Positions 32,561-43,258 of a stretch of DNA of 64,000 nucleotides are shown one piece after another (within the stretch, counting starts at the first letter, position 1; every line of letters starts with the position of its first letter). A program made the translations under genes and the position numbers. Source of the stretch: Deinandra increscens subsp. villosa (Eukaryota > Streptophyta > Magnoliopsida > Asterales > Asteraceae); contig JBCNJP010000024.1 of the NCBI GenBank assembly GCA_039602395.1, positions 4,070,118 to 4,134,117 of the forward strand, in the 5' to 3' direction. Below the pieces are notes generated by a model, which had not been told where the DNA came from, did not search any database, and worked only from the letters and a program-made list of their open reading frames with translations.

Positions 32561-35078
32561 ATGGCAGACGACATGCTTGACGAAGAGATAAAGTTTGAAA
32601 GTGATCACTGCATCCCGGCGTATCTTGAAGACCCACCAGAGAAGCATATGGAATTATTTTATTCACTGGTGGCCGGGATGAATATCTGCAAGATAAACCA
32701 TGCCCTGAGATCAAGTGTGCTGATTGATGAGCAGCTTGTAAGGGAGTTCTGGGGATCTGCTAGAGCTGATGCAGATAAAACAACAGATCACTGCAACAAT
32801 TCAGAACAGGGAGATAGTGATTCAGGAGGATGACATCAGAAAAGGGCTGAACATCATTGATAGTGCTGCTGATCCGATTGAGTATCCGAAGGAAGTTGTT
32901 CTAGCGGGTGCTCAATCTCTGGGATATGAAGGAAAGTTCCCTCCCATCTTCAAGAAGTTGTTGCCGCACTACTGGAGGTGTCTGGCTCACTACTTGCAAA
33001 AATCATTTCTGGGAAAGAGAACTAGCTTTGATCAGCTCAACAAACTGCATGGAACAGCATTTGTCGCATTGGCCTTGGACTGGAAATTCAATTTCTCCAA
33101 GATGATGTTGTTGGATTGGATAGGCAATGCTGACCTGAGTGCCCGAGAACAGTTCCTGATGACACCAAGATTCGTACAGATGGTGGTCATGAAGAAATAT
33201 CCCATGATTGAAGAGAGGGTGGAAAAACTGGATATTAAGGTGATGGATTGTGGAGTGTTTGGACTACAGACCCAAGACAGAAAGGGTAAAAACAGTTTTG
33301 AAGGAAGGCTTGAATGGGTCAAGAGGGGTGCATTTCCCGAAGTGGCAAGGGAACAAGAAGTTGAAGAATCTGAACCTGAAGCCGATGTGCCAACTGTAAA
33401 TGCATCTGTTGCTGAAGATCAAGATATAACAGCAACTCCGGCTGTAAATGTGCAAGAAGAAGATGTGGTGATACCTTCAGATGAAGAAAATGTGATGGAC
33501 GACATCTTTGCTAATCAAGGGAATATGGATGATGATATCTATGGAGACTTGGAACCAATCAATCTGAAAAGATCAAGAGATGTCCTGAACTCATCTTCTA
33601 GTGGTGACTCCATCCCTCAAGAGTTGGATATTCAGTTCAATGTGAATGAGATGCTTGAAGAGCCTGTCCCCTTCCGTGAACCATCTCCCAGGAAGAAGAC
33701 AGATCCAAGAAGTATCCGGTTCAAGTTCACAAAGACTAGCTCAAGTCTGTTGATGGTCCATCCAACTGAGTCTAGTTCTCAAAGTCAATCTGCTCAAGAA
33801 GAATCAACAGTTCCAAATGTTGAAGATCAACCTGCCCAGGTTCAGACTGAAAGCCCTCTTCTGAGTGAACGTAGCCCTGTTCATGAAGAAAGGCAATCTC
33901 TGGAGGTTGATAACACTGTTGTAGTACCCAGCCCTGTCAGAATAAGTGTCTCTAGTGGAACAAGTCTGCCGCCAACTGTTATTCCAAGTTTCCGCCCACT
34001 TCAAGCTGCTGAGCTACCAATTGAGATGAGGATAAGTGCAGACTCTCACATAAACTTTCTGATGTCTCAGAACAGAATTAGGGAGACTGAGATAAAAGCA
34101 CTCCAGGCTGAGAACAGAAAACTGAAGGACAAGGAAGTGGCTGACAAGAATAGAATGAAGTATTTGTATGAGACCTTGATGGACCTGAAGAAGAAGTTTG
34201 GTGATTTGAAAAATGTTGTGGAGTCAAATACTTTAGGTGCCCCTGGTCAAAGTTCATCTCAGGGTGTGCAAGGTACAGAAGCAGTACATGTGGATGATGG
34301 AGATGACACTATCGAGATGTCTAACTATGCCCGTAGTGGAAGGGTCATCTCCAAAGCACCAGAAGGTCACGACAACTGGTTTAAGGAATTCTTTCAAGGA
34401 CCAGCCCCCACTCAATACACCCTTGATGTTGGTGAAAGCTCTATAGACAAAAGGGGGAGTCATGAAACTATTATGTGCTGGCACTATGACACAGAGAAGA
34501 AGCTGTTTGCTGTGATCCGTGACGGCTACAGTCCAGTAGAGTACTATAAAACACGTGCCCAATTTCATTCATGGACTGAGCTTGAGATTAGAAGTCTGCT
34601 TAGAGCTCCATACATCAACAGATGGAACAGCACCGAAGGAGATCTTATTCGAAACAATCTGATGAGCCAATTAGAAAATAATTTTGCAAACTTTGAGCTG
34701 AAGCAAGTAAGATGGGTCGAGACTGGAACTGACCCAGTAACTGGTGAGTCGATAGGTGAAGCAAGGAGACCACCCACCAAACGCACAAGAGTGATCAATA
34801 TGTTGGATGAGATCGAAGACGGTACCTTAGCCAAAAGCTTTGACTGTTGGTGTTATGATCCAATGACTCACGAGGTGGTGGTGCTCTGCAAGAAAATGAG
34901 GCAATTTCGTTTCTACGATCCGGTCCTGCTGAGATTTGGTGAGAAAGACATCAAGCTCCTAGCCTCCCAACCTTTTCTCGGTGATGAGACTGATATGGAA
35001 AATGCTGTAAGGGTAGGGATCTTCCATGGAACGGCTAATCGGATCGTGGCAAATGGATGGTGGTCGAACAATGTGTAG
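32561..35078 (+). CDS. TE-I third ORF, uncharacterised (one frameshift)
   Basis: ATG 32561 (MADDMLDEEIKFESDHC) reads to about 32778, where an extra A in an A-run shifts the frame; the rest is open to 35078. The N-terminal third is a folded-looking domain (LLPHYWRCLAHYLQKSFLG; PRFVQMVVMKKYPMIE). The middle is acidic and Ser/Pro-rich, followed by a coiled coil (about 34087-34220). The C-terminal part has two related modules, CWHYDTEKKLFAVIRDG (about 34477) and CWCYDPMTHEVVVL (about 34844), 123 residues apart. TE-E and TE-K carry related ORFs at the same place. SIRE-type third ORFs are sometimes called envelope-like, but I see no signal peptide or membrane segment here, and no function is assigned. 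Confidence 0.75.
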
Positions 35079-35142
35079 AATACTTTCAGATTCGATTTGC
35101 AGCTGCCATAGGTGATCTAATGGTTCATGCCTAGGGGAAGAT

Positions 35143-35554
35143 TGTTGGGCTATTTATATTAGAGGCATGAACATTAGTTGTGGGATTAGTTAGTTAATGG
35201 GCTTTTGGGCTTAGTTAGTTTATGTTTTAGGCCATGTGGGCCGATTACTATGTGTTTATGATTGGGCCTATTAGTGTTTATGATTGGCCCTAGGGTTTGT
35301 AAGAGGTAGTATAAATACCTCTCTTGTTTATGATTATGACAAGCTTTTGGAGATTACTATTCACGATTTCTCTTTCACTTTGAGTTTACGATCAGTTCCA
35401 TTTGCTTCAAGTTTGTAGTGTTTTGCATTCAAGATTCGATCTTTCTTATAGATTGAGTCTCTTTCTTCTACATTCTTCTTGAATCAATCACATACGAGGA
35501 TTCCGCACTCGTTTGTGATTAAGATATCGTGATTGGTTGATATTCGGACCTACA
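35143..35554 (+). repeat. 3' LTR of TE-I
   Basis: 412 bp, preceded by the polypurine tract and followed by CAAAT. TATA box at 35310-35317. The TE-H internal region resumes after the target duplication. Confidence 0.95.
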
Positions 35555-35559
35555 CAAAT

Positions 35560-36511
35560 GCTTTCAACAGTTGTATGGGTTGGCTGGGACCCACGATGAG
35601 TAATCTCCTCGAATAGCATTTCGACAACAGCAAGGAATGTTGGAGAAACCATCAATTGGAGAGAGAAACTCATTCCCATGTCTACCAATGAATACAAGAC
35701 ACGTTAGCATCTTCTCAAGAAAGTCATGAGATCCCCTGCAAACCCTAGTTTCGCCGGAAAATCGTGATATCCACATATCTCCATGAATACTCAACGGAAA
35801 TCATCGAATTTTATACCCACGAACTCCTTATTCGATGCTCTATCCAACTAGACGATCAAAAACCTCTGAAAACGACTTGAATGAAAACCCAGATAAAGAG
35901 TTAAGTCGAGGTTGCCAAACTTATTCGAGGTCGCCAAAGGCAATACGAGATCGCCAAGAAGGATTCGAGGTCGCCAAGAGCTAATCCAGATCGCTAAGAA
36001 TGAATCCAGATCGCCAAGGCAATCTTCAACCAAAATGAAGAACACCAAGAACACCGTGAAACACACACTACTGTGTTTTTTTCCAGATCTGCCCAAACCG
36101 TTGCGAATCAGACGAAACCGATGCTTCCAATGGATCCAAAATGCGTTTTCCATCAAGAATAGTACTTTATTTCATCCTAAAACACTGATTTTAACATCAA
36201 AAACTCAGAATCAAACTCGTAATCTTCAAGAACAACCCAAAAACGGTAAAACTCTAACATCTTCGTTTTTCTGCTCAGATCTCATATTTCTTTACAGATT
36301 TTGACATATGGAGCATGAAATCACATCTAAATGAACCCAACAACAAGAATTTATCATCAGATTCATCTAGAAATCATCCAACAGCTCCAAAAATGCAGAA
36401 AAATTGAATTATTTATCTCCTAAGTGGGTTTTCCAATCTGCACTTCATTCAAGCTCAAACTCAAGATTCGAGTGATCAGATTCGTCATGAAACAAGATTT
36501 GATCGGTACCC
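35560..36511 (-). other. TE-H internal region (5' half), non-coding, with short repeats
   Basis: No gag or pol motif in either strand. At about 35908-36025 a unit of the type GAGGTCGCCAAG recurs five to six times at roughly 20-base spacing, which explains the long but featureless open frames here on both strands. Confidence 0.65.
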
Positions 36512-36523
36512 GCTCTGATACCA
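36512..36523 (-). other. Primer binding site of TE-H
   Basis: Plus-strand GCTCTGATACCA, two bases inside the 5' LTR; initiator methionine tRNA type. Confidence 0.9.
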
Positions 36524-36525
36524 TT

Positions 36526-37171
36526 TGTCAAGACCGATTTCACTACGAGAATCCTGACGTTGAGCAAGAAGGAAGATGAGACGAGGAGACGGGATAATGA
36601 GAATCTAAGATAATCTATAAAAAGAAATGAAAGATCAAACGATTCATTGATTATTGTTGAATGATTACAACGGACCGAATGATTACAAACTCGTCATAGG
36701 AAATCCATGGTCACATTGGGTTGAGCTCAAACCCAATGTGTGACTCTCACTCTAGAAATGATAGCTTACATCTCTTTAGATCATCCTTATTATTCTTGCT
36801 TATTCTCTCTTATTCTATCTTGAAACTATCACCCCTATATATAGGAGAGCCCATGTGCTCACTAGCCCACTAACTAGAAAGACACAAATAAAATGAGCAA
36901 ATTACAAATAAACAACTAAAGTAAATTATTAATTAAATCAAAGTTGATTTAATTAATATGAAGCTTGACTCGCTCGAACCGATCTACCGTTGACTTTTAT
37001 GTTGACCGTTGACTCGAACAGTTGACTTTTCTAGAAAACGTCTTCGGTCGAAACTTACAAGCCTCGATCATCACAACCCGCATCTCTGAATCATTTCGCA
37101 ATGGATTCTTCAACCGAATTATTAGAGAATAGATTTGATGGCGTCAGTCACACATATTATTAGTTCCAACA
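36526..37171 (-). repeat. 5' LTR of TE-H
   Basis: 646 bp. TATA box at 36836-36843; five TTGAC cores at 36965-37025 upstream of it in the transcription direction. The outer flank is TGAAG, after which TE-F gag resumes. Confidence 0.9.
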
Positions 37172-37176
37172 TGAAG

Positions 37177-38161
37177 CTTTAGATGCAATTCAAGATTTAG
37201 AGAATCTATTTGAAAAGAGTTATCCAGTTCAACAAAAGTATGAGAAGGCTAATGCTCTTATTGTTGATATTGGTGCTACTGTTGAGAAGCTTCAAAACAA
37301 GATTTCTATGCTTCAAGATGAGTTCTATATCGAGATAAGAATGAAGTGTTGACTAAAGATGTTAAGATTTATAAGAAAAAGAGAGATAGTGTTCTTGAAG
37401 AGTTATTTGCTGAATGTGAGATCAGAAAACTACAAGCTTATGAATATGATGATCTCAATGCAAAGTTCATCAAGTCACAAAAGGAGGTGTTTGAGGCTCA
37501 ACAGAAGATTAATAATTTGCGGTTGAAGATTTTGGAGTTGACAAGGCAAGTGAAGAATTGCAATTTGTCACCGACATTGCTAAATTTCTTGTACAAACAT
37601 GATAAAAGTGCGGGAATTCTCAGAAAGATGATGTTCACATGGTTCCTCAACCAGTGGATTTAATTGAAGTTACTTCTGCTCTGATTGATCCAAAAGCTGA
37701 ATTGCATGATTATTCAAAGTTTACTTCTCCACCCAAGAAGAAGAAGTCTAAGTCTCAGAAGAAAGAAACGCATTTGGGAAAAGCTCTCAAGTTTGCTCCT
37801 AAGACTGTCTTGCTGGAGAATGAACAAGTGTTTGATAAAGTTGCTTCAGGTTCTTCATCCGCAACCGAAGAAGAGAAAGTTTTGATTAAAAAGAACAATT
37901 TGAAGGCTATCAAAGCCAAATTTACTTGTGAAGCTAAAGTAAGAGAAGCTTCGGGTTCTTTTTCCAATTCTTCAAAGAATCAAGGATTCAAACACAAAGG
38001 TTTGGGTTATGAAGTGAAGGAAGAACAGATTCAAGCAAAGAAACCAGTGAAAGTTGCAAAGGTTTCTAACGTAAAAGTTGCAAAAAAAATACCTCCTCAG
38101 AAGGAATTTTCTTATTATTCTGGAAGGTCATCATCTTCACGGAGTCCATCTCCTAGGTATG
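37177..38161 (+). pseudogene. TE-F gag, part 3 (coiled-coil and basic region)
   Basis: It continues the TE-F gag frame after TE-H: Glu/Lys-rich coiled coil (AIQDLENLFEKSYP; FEAQQKINNLRLKILELTRQ), broken by frameshifts near 37350 and 37640, then a Lys-rich basic stretch and a Ser/Arg-rich tail (SGRSSSSRSPSP). The same order is seen in the TE-C gag. It is interrupted at 38167 by TE-J. Confidence 0.75.
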
Positions 38162-38406
38162 ACTCTTGTGACACCCGAGAATTCCAAGGTTAACTTCCGT
38201 TAGACAATCTCCGTTAGTTACGTTATAAGTGTTAACTTAGTAACTAATGCTTAACTAGGCCGAATACGTCCACGACCTTTGGTTGATCACCGAACCCGTC
38301 CATATGTGTTATGTGTTTATTTATTTATTGTCATTATGTGCAATGTGATTTAAATGCATGATTTAGTATCAAAGATAGAATGTAAATTGGCCACTTTTAG
38401 TTTCCA

Positions 38407-38513
38407 GCGAAACTACCAGGCGAAACTGTAGATTCGCTCGGTAGCCGACTAAACTGTTTGACTTACATGTGTTCAGAGCCAGTTTCGCTTGGCCAGCGAA
38501 ACTAGCCCCTGAT
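38407..38513 (+). repeat. GCGAAACT motif cluster just before the TE-J TATA box
   Basis: Copies of GCGAAACT and the inverted AGTTTCGC lie within about 100 bases before the TATA box. In LTR-B and LTR-C one extra GCCAGCGAAACT unit is present, making a perfect 10-bp inverted repeat (CAGTTTCGCT, 5 nt, AGCGAAACTG at 46540-46564). Confidence 0.75.
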
Positions 38514-39015
38514 ATATATATATATATTTATAAAACCCTAGTTACATCCCATTTGCATCATCTCCACACTAAACACACACACATTCTCCTGGAATTTCTG
38601 GTCAGTCGAGAAGCACCACGAGTCGACGCGATCTCAGCCTCGAGACGTCATCCATTCGGACCCTAGATCAAATCGTGAGTCCCAAAACCATATTTTATGC
38701 ATTTTCTATGTGTTTTACTGTAAAGCATGCCTAGATCTCCATAGAATCATTAGATCTTCTGATATGATGTTTAGGAATGCTAGATCTACCATAAAGTCTG
38801 TAACTTTACGTTTGAAATCAAACCATAATGAAGATTCATGCTAGTTAGGTCATTTTAGGTTTAAAATGTGTTTTTGGTGATTTGAATGTGAAAACCCATG
38901 TTTAAGGTGTTAAAACTTGTTGTTTGATGCTGGTAAATGTTTATGCATGCTAAATGTTGAATCACATGATGTATGGAAGCTGTTAGATTGATTTTTAGGC
39001 TGATTTATGTGTTTT

Positions 39016-39334
39016 TCGCGACCAGCGAAACTGAGCTGTTCTCTGGGCGAAACTATACAGCGAAACTGTATAGATATTCATCCAGCGATACTATGTGGCG
39101 AAACTGTAGTGTCGCCCGCGAAACAAACTAAGTAGACCTGCTCGAACGAAACTACCGAGCGAACCAACCTGAACGAAAGTTCAAACCAATTTCAAGCGAA
39201 ACTAGGCTAGCGAAACTGCGTCAGCAGTTTCGGGCGAAACTAGCTAGCGAAACTGTGTCATCGGGTATTACCCAGCGAAAGTGCTGCCCGTGCACACAGC
39301 GAAACTGTGTAGCGAAACTATGTAGCGAAACTAT
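39016..39334 (+). repeat. GCGAAACT array inside the TE-J LTR
   Basis: Eleven exact GCGAAACT copies plus variants (GCGATACT, ACGAAACT, GCGAAAGT) in about 320 bases, ending in three near-tandem 13-base units (AGCGAAACTRTGT). It is downstream of the TATA box, so it is probably transcribed. Present in all three LTRs (47090-47398 and 55142-55450). Confidence 0.85.
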
Positions 39335-40744
39335 GATCTGACCAAAACCCAACTTGTGCAACTTGTTTGAATGTTATGCTATGACTTACATGATTATGCA
39401 ATAATGAAACATGCCTGGATTTTTGAATTATATGAACCCTTGTTATGATCAACCATCGGTGTCGTGTGTCGGTATGTCGTGTCATAGTTCCAACGTGCTA
39501 TGTTATGGGCCATAGTGACGTGAGTTAAAGATTAGACACAAAACTAATAATTAAGACCTAAACGTGTTCTTAGGTCTTCGATAAGCAAACAATATTTGGA
39601 TTACTTAGCAAGTGTAGCAGTGCAACCAAAGGTGAGTGTCACTAACCCATTTACCGTGAACCCGTTTGGGTCACACTGAATAACTTAATGAAAGACAATG
39701 CTGACAATCTTATGAGTGCTATGCACCTCTCTGATGAACTTGAACTTAGGAGTGCTTGGCACCCACTTGATGAACTTGAAGTGTTTTATGGGAGACACTT
39801 GTGAAATACTCAAACAACTATTTCTAAAACGAAACTGAAAATGTTTTCGGGATTCATGAGAACCCAAAGTAAACCGTTTTAATATGGCTAGTGTAGGTTA
39901 AAGTCTAAACCACATGATATCACATGATTTCTAAGGATTGCCTTATAACTGAAAAAGTCCTCAACTTAATTGTACCATTAATTGTAAAGCGAGGGGATGT
40001 TAGGTAGATCTACTGGAGTTTGACAAACTCCGCCTCGTGACACTGGAAGTGCACGGAGGTACAATATCAGCCTATCTGACCGTGGTCCCGAGAGGACATG
40101 GGGGAGGCAAAGCCGCGATGACGTAGGTCCGCAAAACAAAATAGATGATGGCGCTGCCACTACAATTATCAGTCAGCTTTGGTACAAACTTCCTTAGTGC
40201 ATGGAACAACGGATTAGCTACCCGCGATATCGGTTGAGCACTTTATCTATACAAAACTAGTACATACCCGATAACGTAGGTTACGACAATACTTTTACTA
40301 AACCACAATACTATGATTATGGATATCACTAAGCATTGCTTTTCACAAATAAACATTTCATAAGTATATGTTGACACGATTATGATTATGAGACCGGGCC
40401 ACTGCATGACAAGCCCACCGTGAACTCACCAACCGTGAGGTTGACACTTGCGTGGTTTAAACTTTTGCAGATCGCTGAGGAGTATCCGGAGCGGGTTGGC
40501 ATGGCACACGAAGACATTTACTTTGTTCAAACTTAAAATTGAATTTAAAACAATGATTTTGTAAAGCACGTGGTTAGTGCTAAGATAATATTTTCTGCTG
40601 CGTACTTTGAAGAATTTAATTTATGATTTTACACTTGGACTAACTCTGATTCATTTAGTATTTGTAACTAATGGTTGTGGTCCTGGTTTGCTCGCACCCC
40701 TTAACGGTATAAACTCCGTTAGTGGTTACTTGGGGGGTGTGACA

Positions 40745-41312
40745 GATTGGTATCAGAGCCATAGGTTGCAGAGAACTGGAATCAATTTTGAAAACGATTT
40801 GGAAACTGCAACTTGAAAACCTTAGTTACAAACGAACAAACAAAATTCCCAAAATCAAATTTTTACGTGCCAACCTGTATTACTCACTCTGCTGTGTAAG
40901 TAAAAGCTTAGTACGTATGTATATATACATAAATATATATATATATATAAATATATATATAGACCGTGTCTAGGAAGTCTAACGGAAAACCTTAGGGAAA
41001 ATTTTCACACACGATTACGAAACACGAACGCTAATACGCACACTATTCCGGGGGAAAGCGACAACGAAACGATGCTACACGCTACGTCCTGATTTCTACT
41101 GCGATGACTACGCCGACGGTGACTTTTATGGGAAAGCCGACTTTCGACGATAGCCACTTACGACTTACGACATTCTCCGACGACGCCTCGATTTTGCACA
41201 AAAATTTTCTGGACTAATAGTGGGATAACGGGAAATTGTTAATATACATATTATGGGATATGTATAAAGTATAACTGTGACTGAACACTAGCTACTTTAA
41301 CTGTCCAGCAAA
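40745..41312 (+). other. Leader of TE-J internal 1 with primer site
   Basis: Primer site TGGTATCAGAGC at 40748-40759, three bases after LTR-A. An (AT)n microsatellite lies at 40920-40960. No ORF was recognised before the gag ATG at 41313. Confidence 0.8.
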
Positions 41313-43254
41313 ATGTCTGGAAGAGGACACGAAAGGAGCAACATTAACATGACACCTACACAACTGCAAGCTATGATTAACGAACACGTGCAAGCCGCGG
41401 TGGCAGCCGTCGAAGCTGCATACGCCGCACAGGGTAATTATTATGCCGGTTAAGGCACGAAGCGAATTATATTTTGACATGTTAAAACTTAAAACTCGAA
41501 CTATTATTGCATCAGGAAACCACCATCACTGCACGTTTAAGTCCTTCATGGATTGTAAGCCAATGACGTTTTCCGGCGAAGAAGGAGCGGTAGGACACCT
41601 CAGGTGGATCGAGAAGTCTGAAAAGGTCTTCTCTATGTGCAACTGCCCTGCTGAGAGCAAAGTGAAGTATGCTACTGGTACCTTTGAGGGAGCTGCTCTC
41701 TCCTGGTGGAATGCCAAAATCCAGATGATTGGGATTGATGCGGCTAATAACATGGAATGGGAAGCGTTTAAGGAACTGATTATGGAGGAGTACTGTCCCC
41801 GTGACCAAGTGAAGAAGTTAGAGGGCGAATTCTTGAATCTGAAAATGACTGGGTCTAAAGTCGAACAGTATACTGCGCGTTACCATGAGTACGCGGTCTT
41901 GTGCCCCACAATGGTTGATGCTGAGTTCAAACGCATTGAGCGTTATCTGGAAGGCCTCGCGCCTCAAATCAAGGGACTAGTGACTGCCAGCAACCCCACA
42001 ACCGTGCAGCAAGCCATCCGTTTGGCTCACAAGCTTACCGATCAAGAAGTTGAAAAGGGTACACTTCCTTCTAAGGCCACAGAGAAGACTGCCTTAAGTG
42101 GCAAAAGAAAAGCTGATGATGAAGCTCCTGAAAACTCCATGAACAATCAAAGTGTTGGGAACATCACTGGGAGGTCTTACAACTCCCAAGGCCAAAGCAA
42201 GAGGTCTGGGAACAATAGTGGAAACAACCGCCAAGGCGGTAATGGTCAAGGCAACTACAAGGGTAACCTGCCCATGTGCAACAAGTGTGGGAAGCATCAC
42301 ACTGGTATTTGTAGAAGGAATTTAAGCTGTGAAAGGTGTGGCAAGAAAAGCCATGAGGCGAAAGACTGTTGGACGATTCTTCCCGAGCAACAAAACCGCC
42401 TAAGGCAAAACAACAACAATCATGGCAACAACAACTATGGAAATAACCGGGGCAATGGAAACAACAATGGTCAGAACCGTAACAACAACAATGAAGCTCC
42501 CAGAGGAAATGGTAATGGGAACTGCTATGAATGTGGTGCTCAAGGCCACATAAAAAGGGACTGCCCGCAGCTGAGGAGACAAGGAAATGGTAATCAAGGA
42601 AATAATGGTGGGAATGGTAATGGTGGAGGTAATGGCAACGGAAATGGTAACAACGGGAATGGTGGAAATGGCAGAGGAAGAGCTTTCGTCATGGGTCAAG
42701 GAGAAGCTCGCAACGATGCCAACGTGATTAACGGTAAATTCATCCTTAATGGTTTCTTTGCTACTGTATTGTTTGATTCTGGTGCTGAAAGAAGCTTTAT
42801 TTCCACTAAGTTTGCTAAGTTAATTAATGCTAAACCGATTGCCTTAGATGCTCAATATGTGGTAGAGCTAGCAAATGGTAAACTTCATGATACGACTCAG
42901 ATAGTTAAGGACTGTAAGTTAGAACTAGCTGGCCATACGTTAGGAATCGATCTTATGCCTTTCCCGATTGGTAGTTTTGATGTCATAGTAGGAATGGATT
43001 GGTTATCTGAAAACCGAGCTGAAATTTTATGTCAAGAAAAAGTGGTTCGTATCCCACTAAAGGACGGTGAAGTGCTAACAGTTCAAGGTGAAAAAGGTGG
43101 GACAGTCACCGGTATTATCTCGTTTCTTAAAGCTCAAAAGTGCCTTCGTAAAGGTCACTTCGCGATCCTTGCAAACGTCACAGACACGACACTTCCCGAA
43201 CGTAAAATCGACGACTACCCGATAGTCCGCGACTTTCCAAGATGTATTTCCTGA
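41313..43254 (+). pseudogene. TE-J copy 1 gag and protease
   Basis: ATG 41313 gives a 46-codon N terminus (MSGRGHERSNINMTP) that ends in TAA 41451-41453; the main gag continues in the next frame from before 41443, so a frameshift separates them (also in copy 2). The gag domain is at about 41560-42010 (LRWIEKSEKVFSMC; ALSWWNA). Three knuckles follow: CNKCGKHHTGIC, CERCGKKSHEAKDC, CYECGAQGHIKRDC; the last two are separated by an Asn/Gly-rich spacer and followed by another. The aspartic protease motif VLFDSGAERSF lies near 42768. A one-base T gain at 43234-43236 ends this frame at 43254. Confidence 0.9.
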
Positions 43255-43258
43255 AGAT

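Larger units (their letters stand above)
22926..35554 (+). mobile_element. TE-I, SIRE-like copia element with third ORF
   Basis: LTRs 22926-23332 and 35143-35554 (TGTTGGGCTAT...GGACCTACA) are flanked by identical 5-bp CAAAT (22921-22925, 35555-35559). Order: 5' LTR, primer site, hairpin-rich leader, gag, pol, structured 3' region, internal promoter-like segment, third ORF, polypurine tract (AGGGGAAGA, 35133-35141), 3' LTR. Length 12,629 bp. Pol is uninterrupted; gag and the third ORF each have one small frameshift. It is inserted in TE-H, and is the innermost and best preserved element. Confidence 0.95.
20943..37171 (-). mobile_element. TE-H, non-coding LTR retrotransposon, split by TE-I
   Basis: LTRs 20943-21587 (645 bp) and 36526-37171 (646 bp), minus-strand TGTTGGAAC...CTTGACA or CCTGACA, with identical 5-bp flanks TGAAG (20938-20942, 37172-37176). 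Primer site 36523-36512; polypurine tract AAGGGGGGAAT (21598-21588). Without TE-I it is about 3.6 kb, and its internal 2.3 kb shows no gag or pol motif. It is a small non-autonomous element of the TRIM/LARD type. The partner supplying enzymes is unknown; the copia-like termini suggest a copia parent. Confidence 0.9.
38167..40744 (+). repeat. LTR-A of TE-J
   Basis: 2,578 bp, TGTGACACCCGAG to GGTGTGACA. TATA box TATAAAA at 38529-38535. It differs from LTR-B and LTR-C at about 17 hand-counted sites where those two agree, so it is the original 5' LTR. Confidence 0.95.

Noticed and set aside
35912..36304. 130-codon plus-strand and 102-codon minus-strand frames in TE-H
   Set aside because: Frames arise from the short GAGGTCGCCAAG-type repeat; no motifs, and the two frames oppose each other.
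39685..40160. Short minus-strand frames identical at 39685, 47748 and 55800 and at 39978, 48041 and 56093
   Set aside because: Conserved because they sit in the three TE-J LTRs; no coding evidence.
42094..42699. Ser/Thr/Ile/Val-rich minus-strand frames opposite gag, also at 50160-50765
   Set aside because: Antisense shadow of the Asn/Gly-rich gag spacers.
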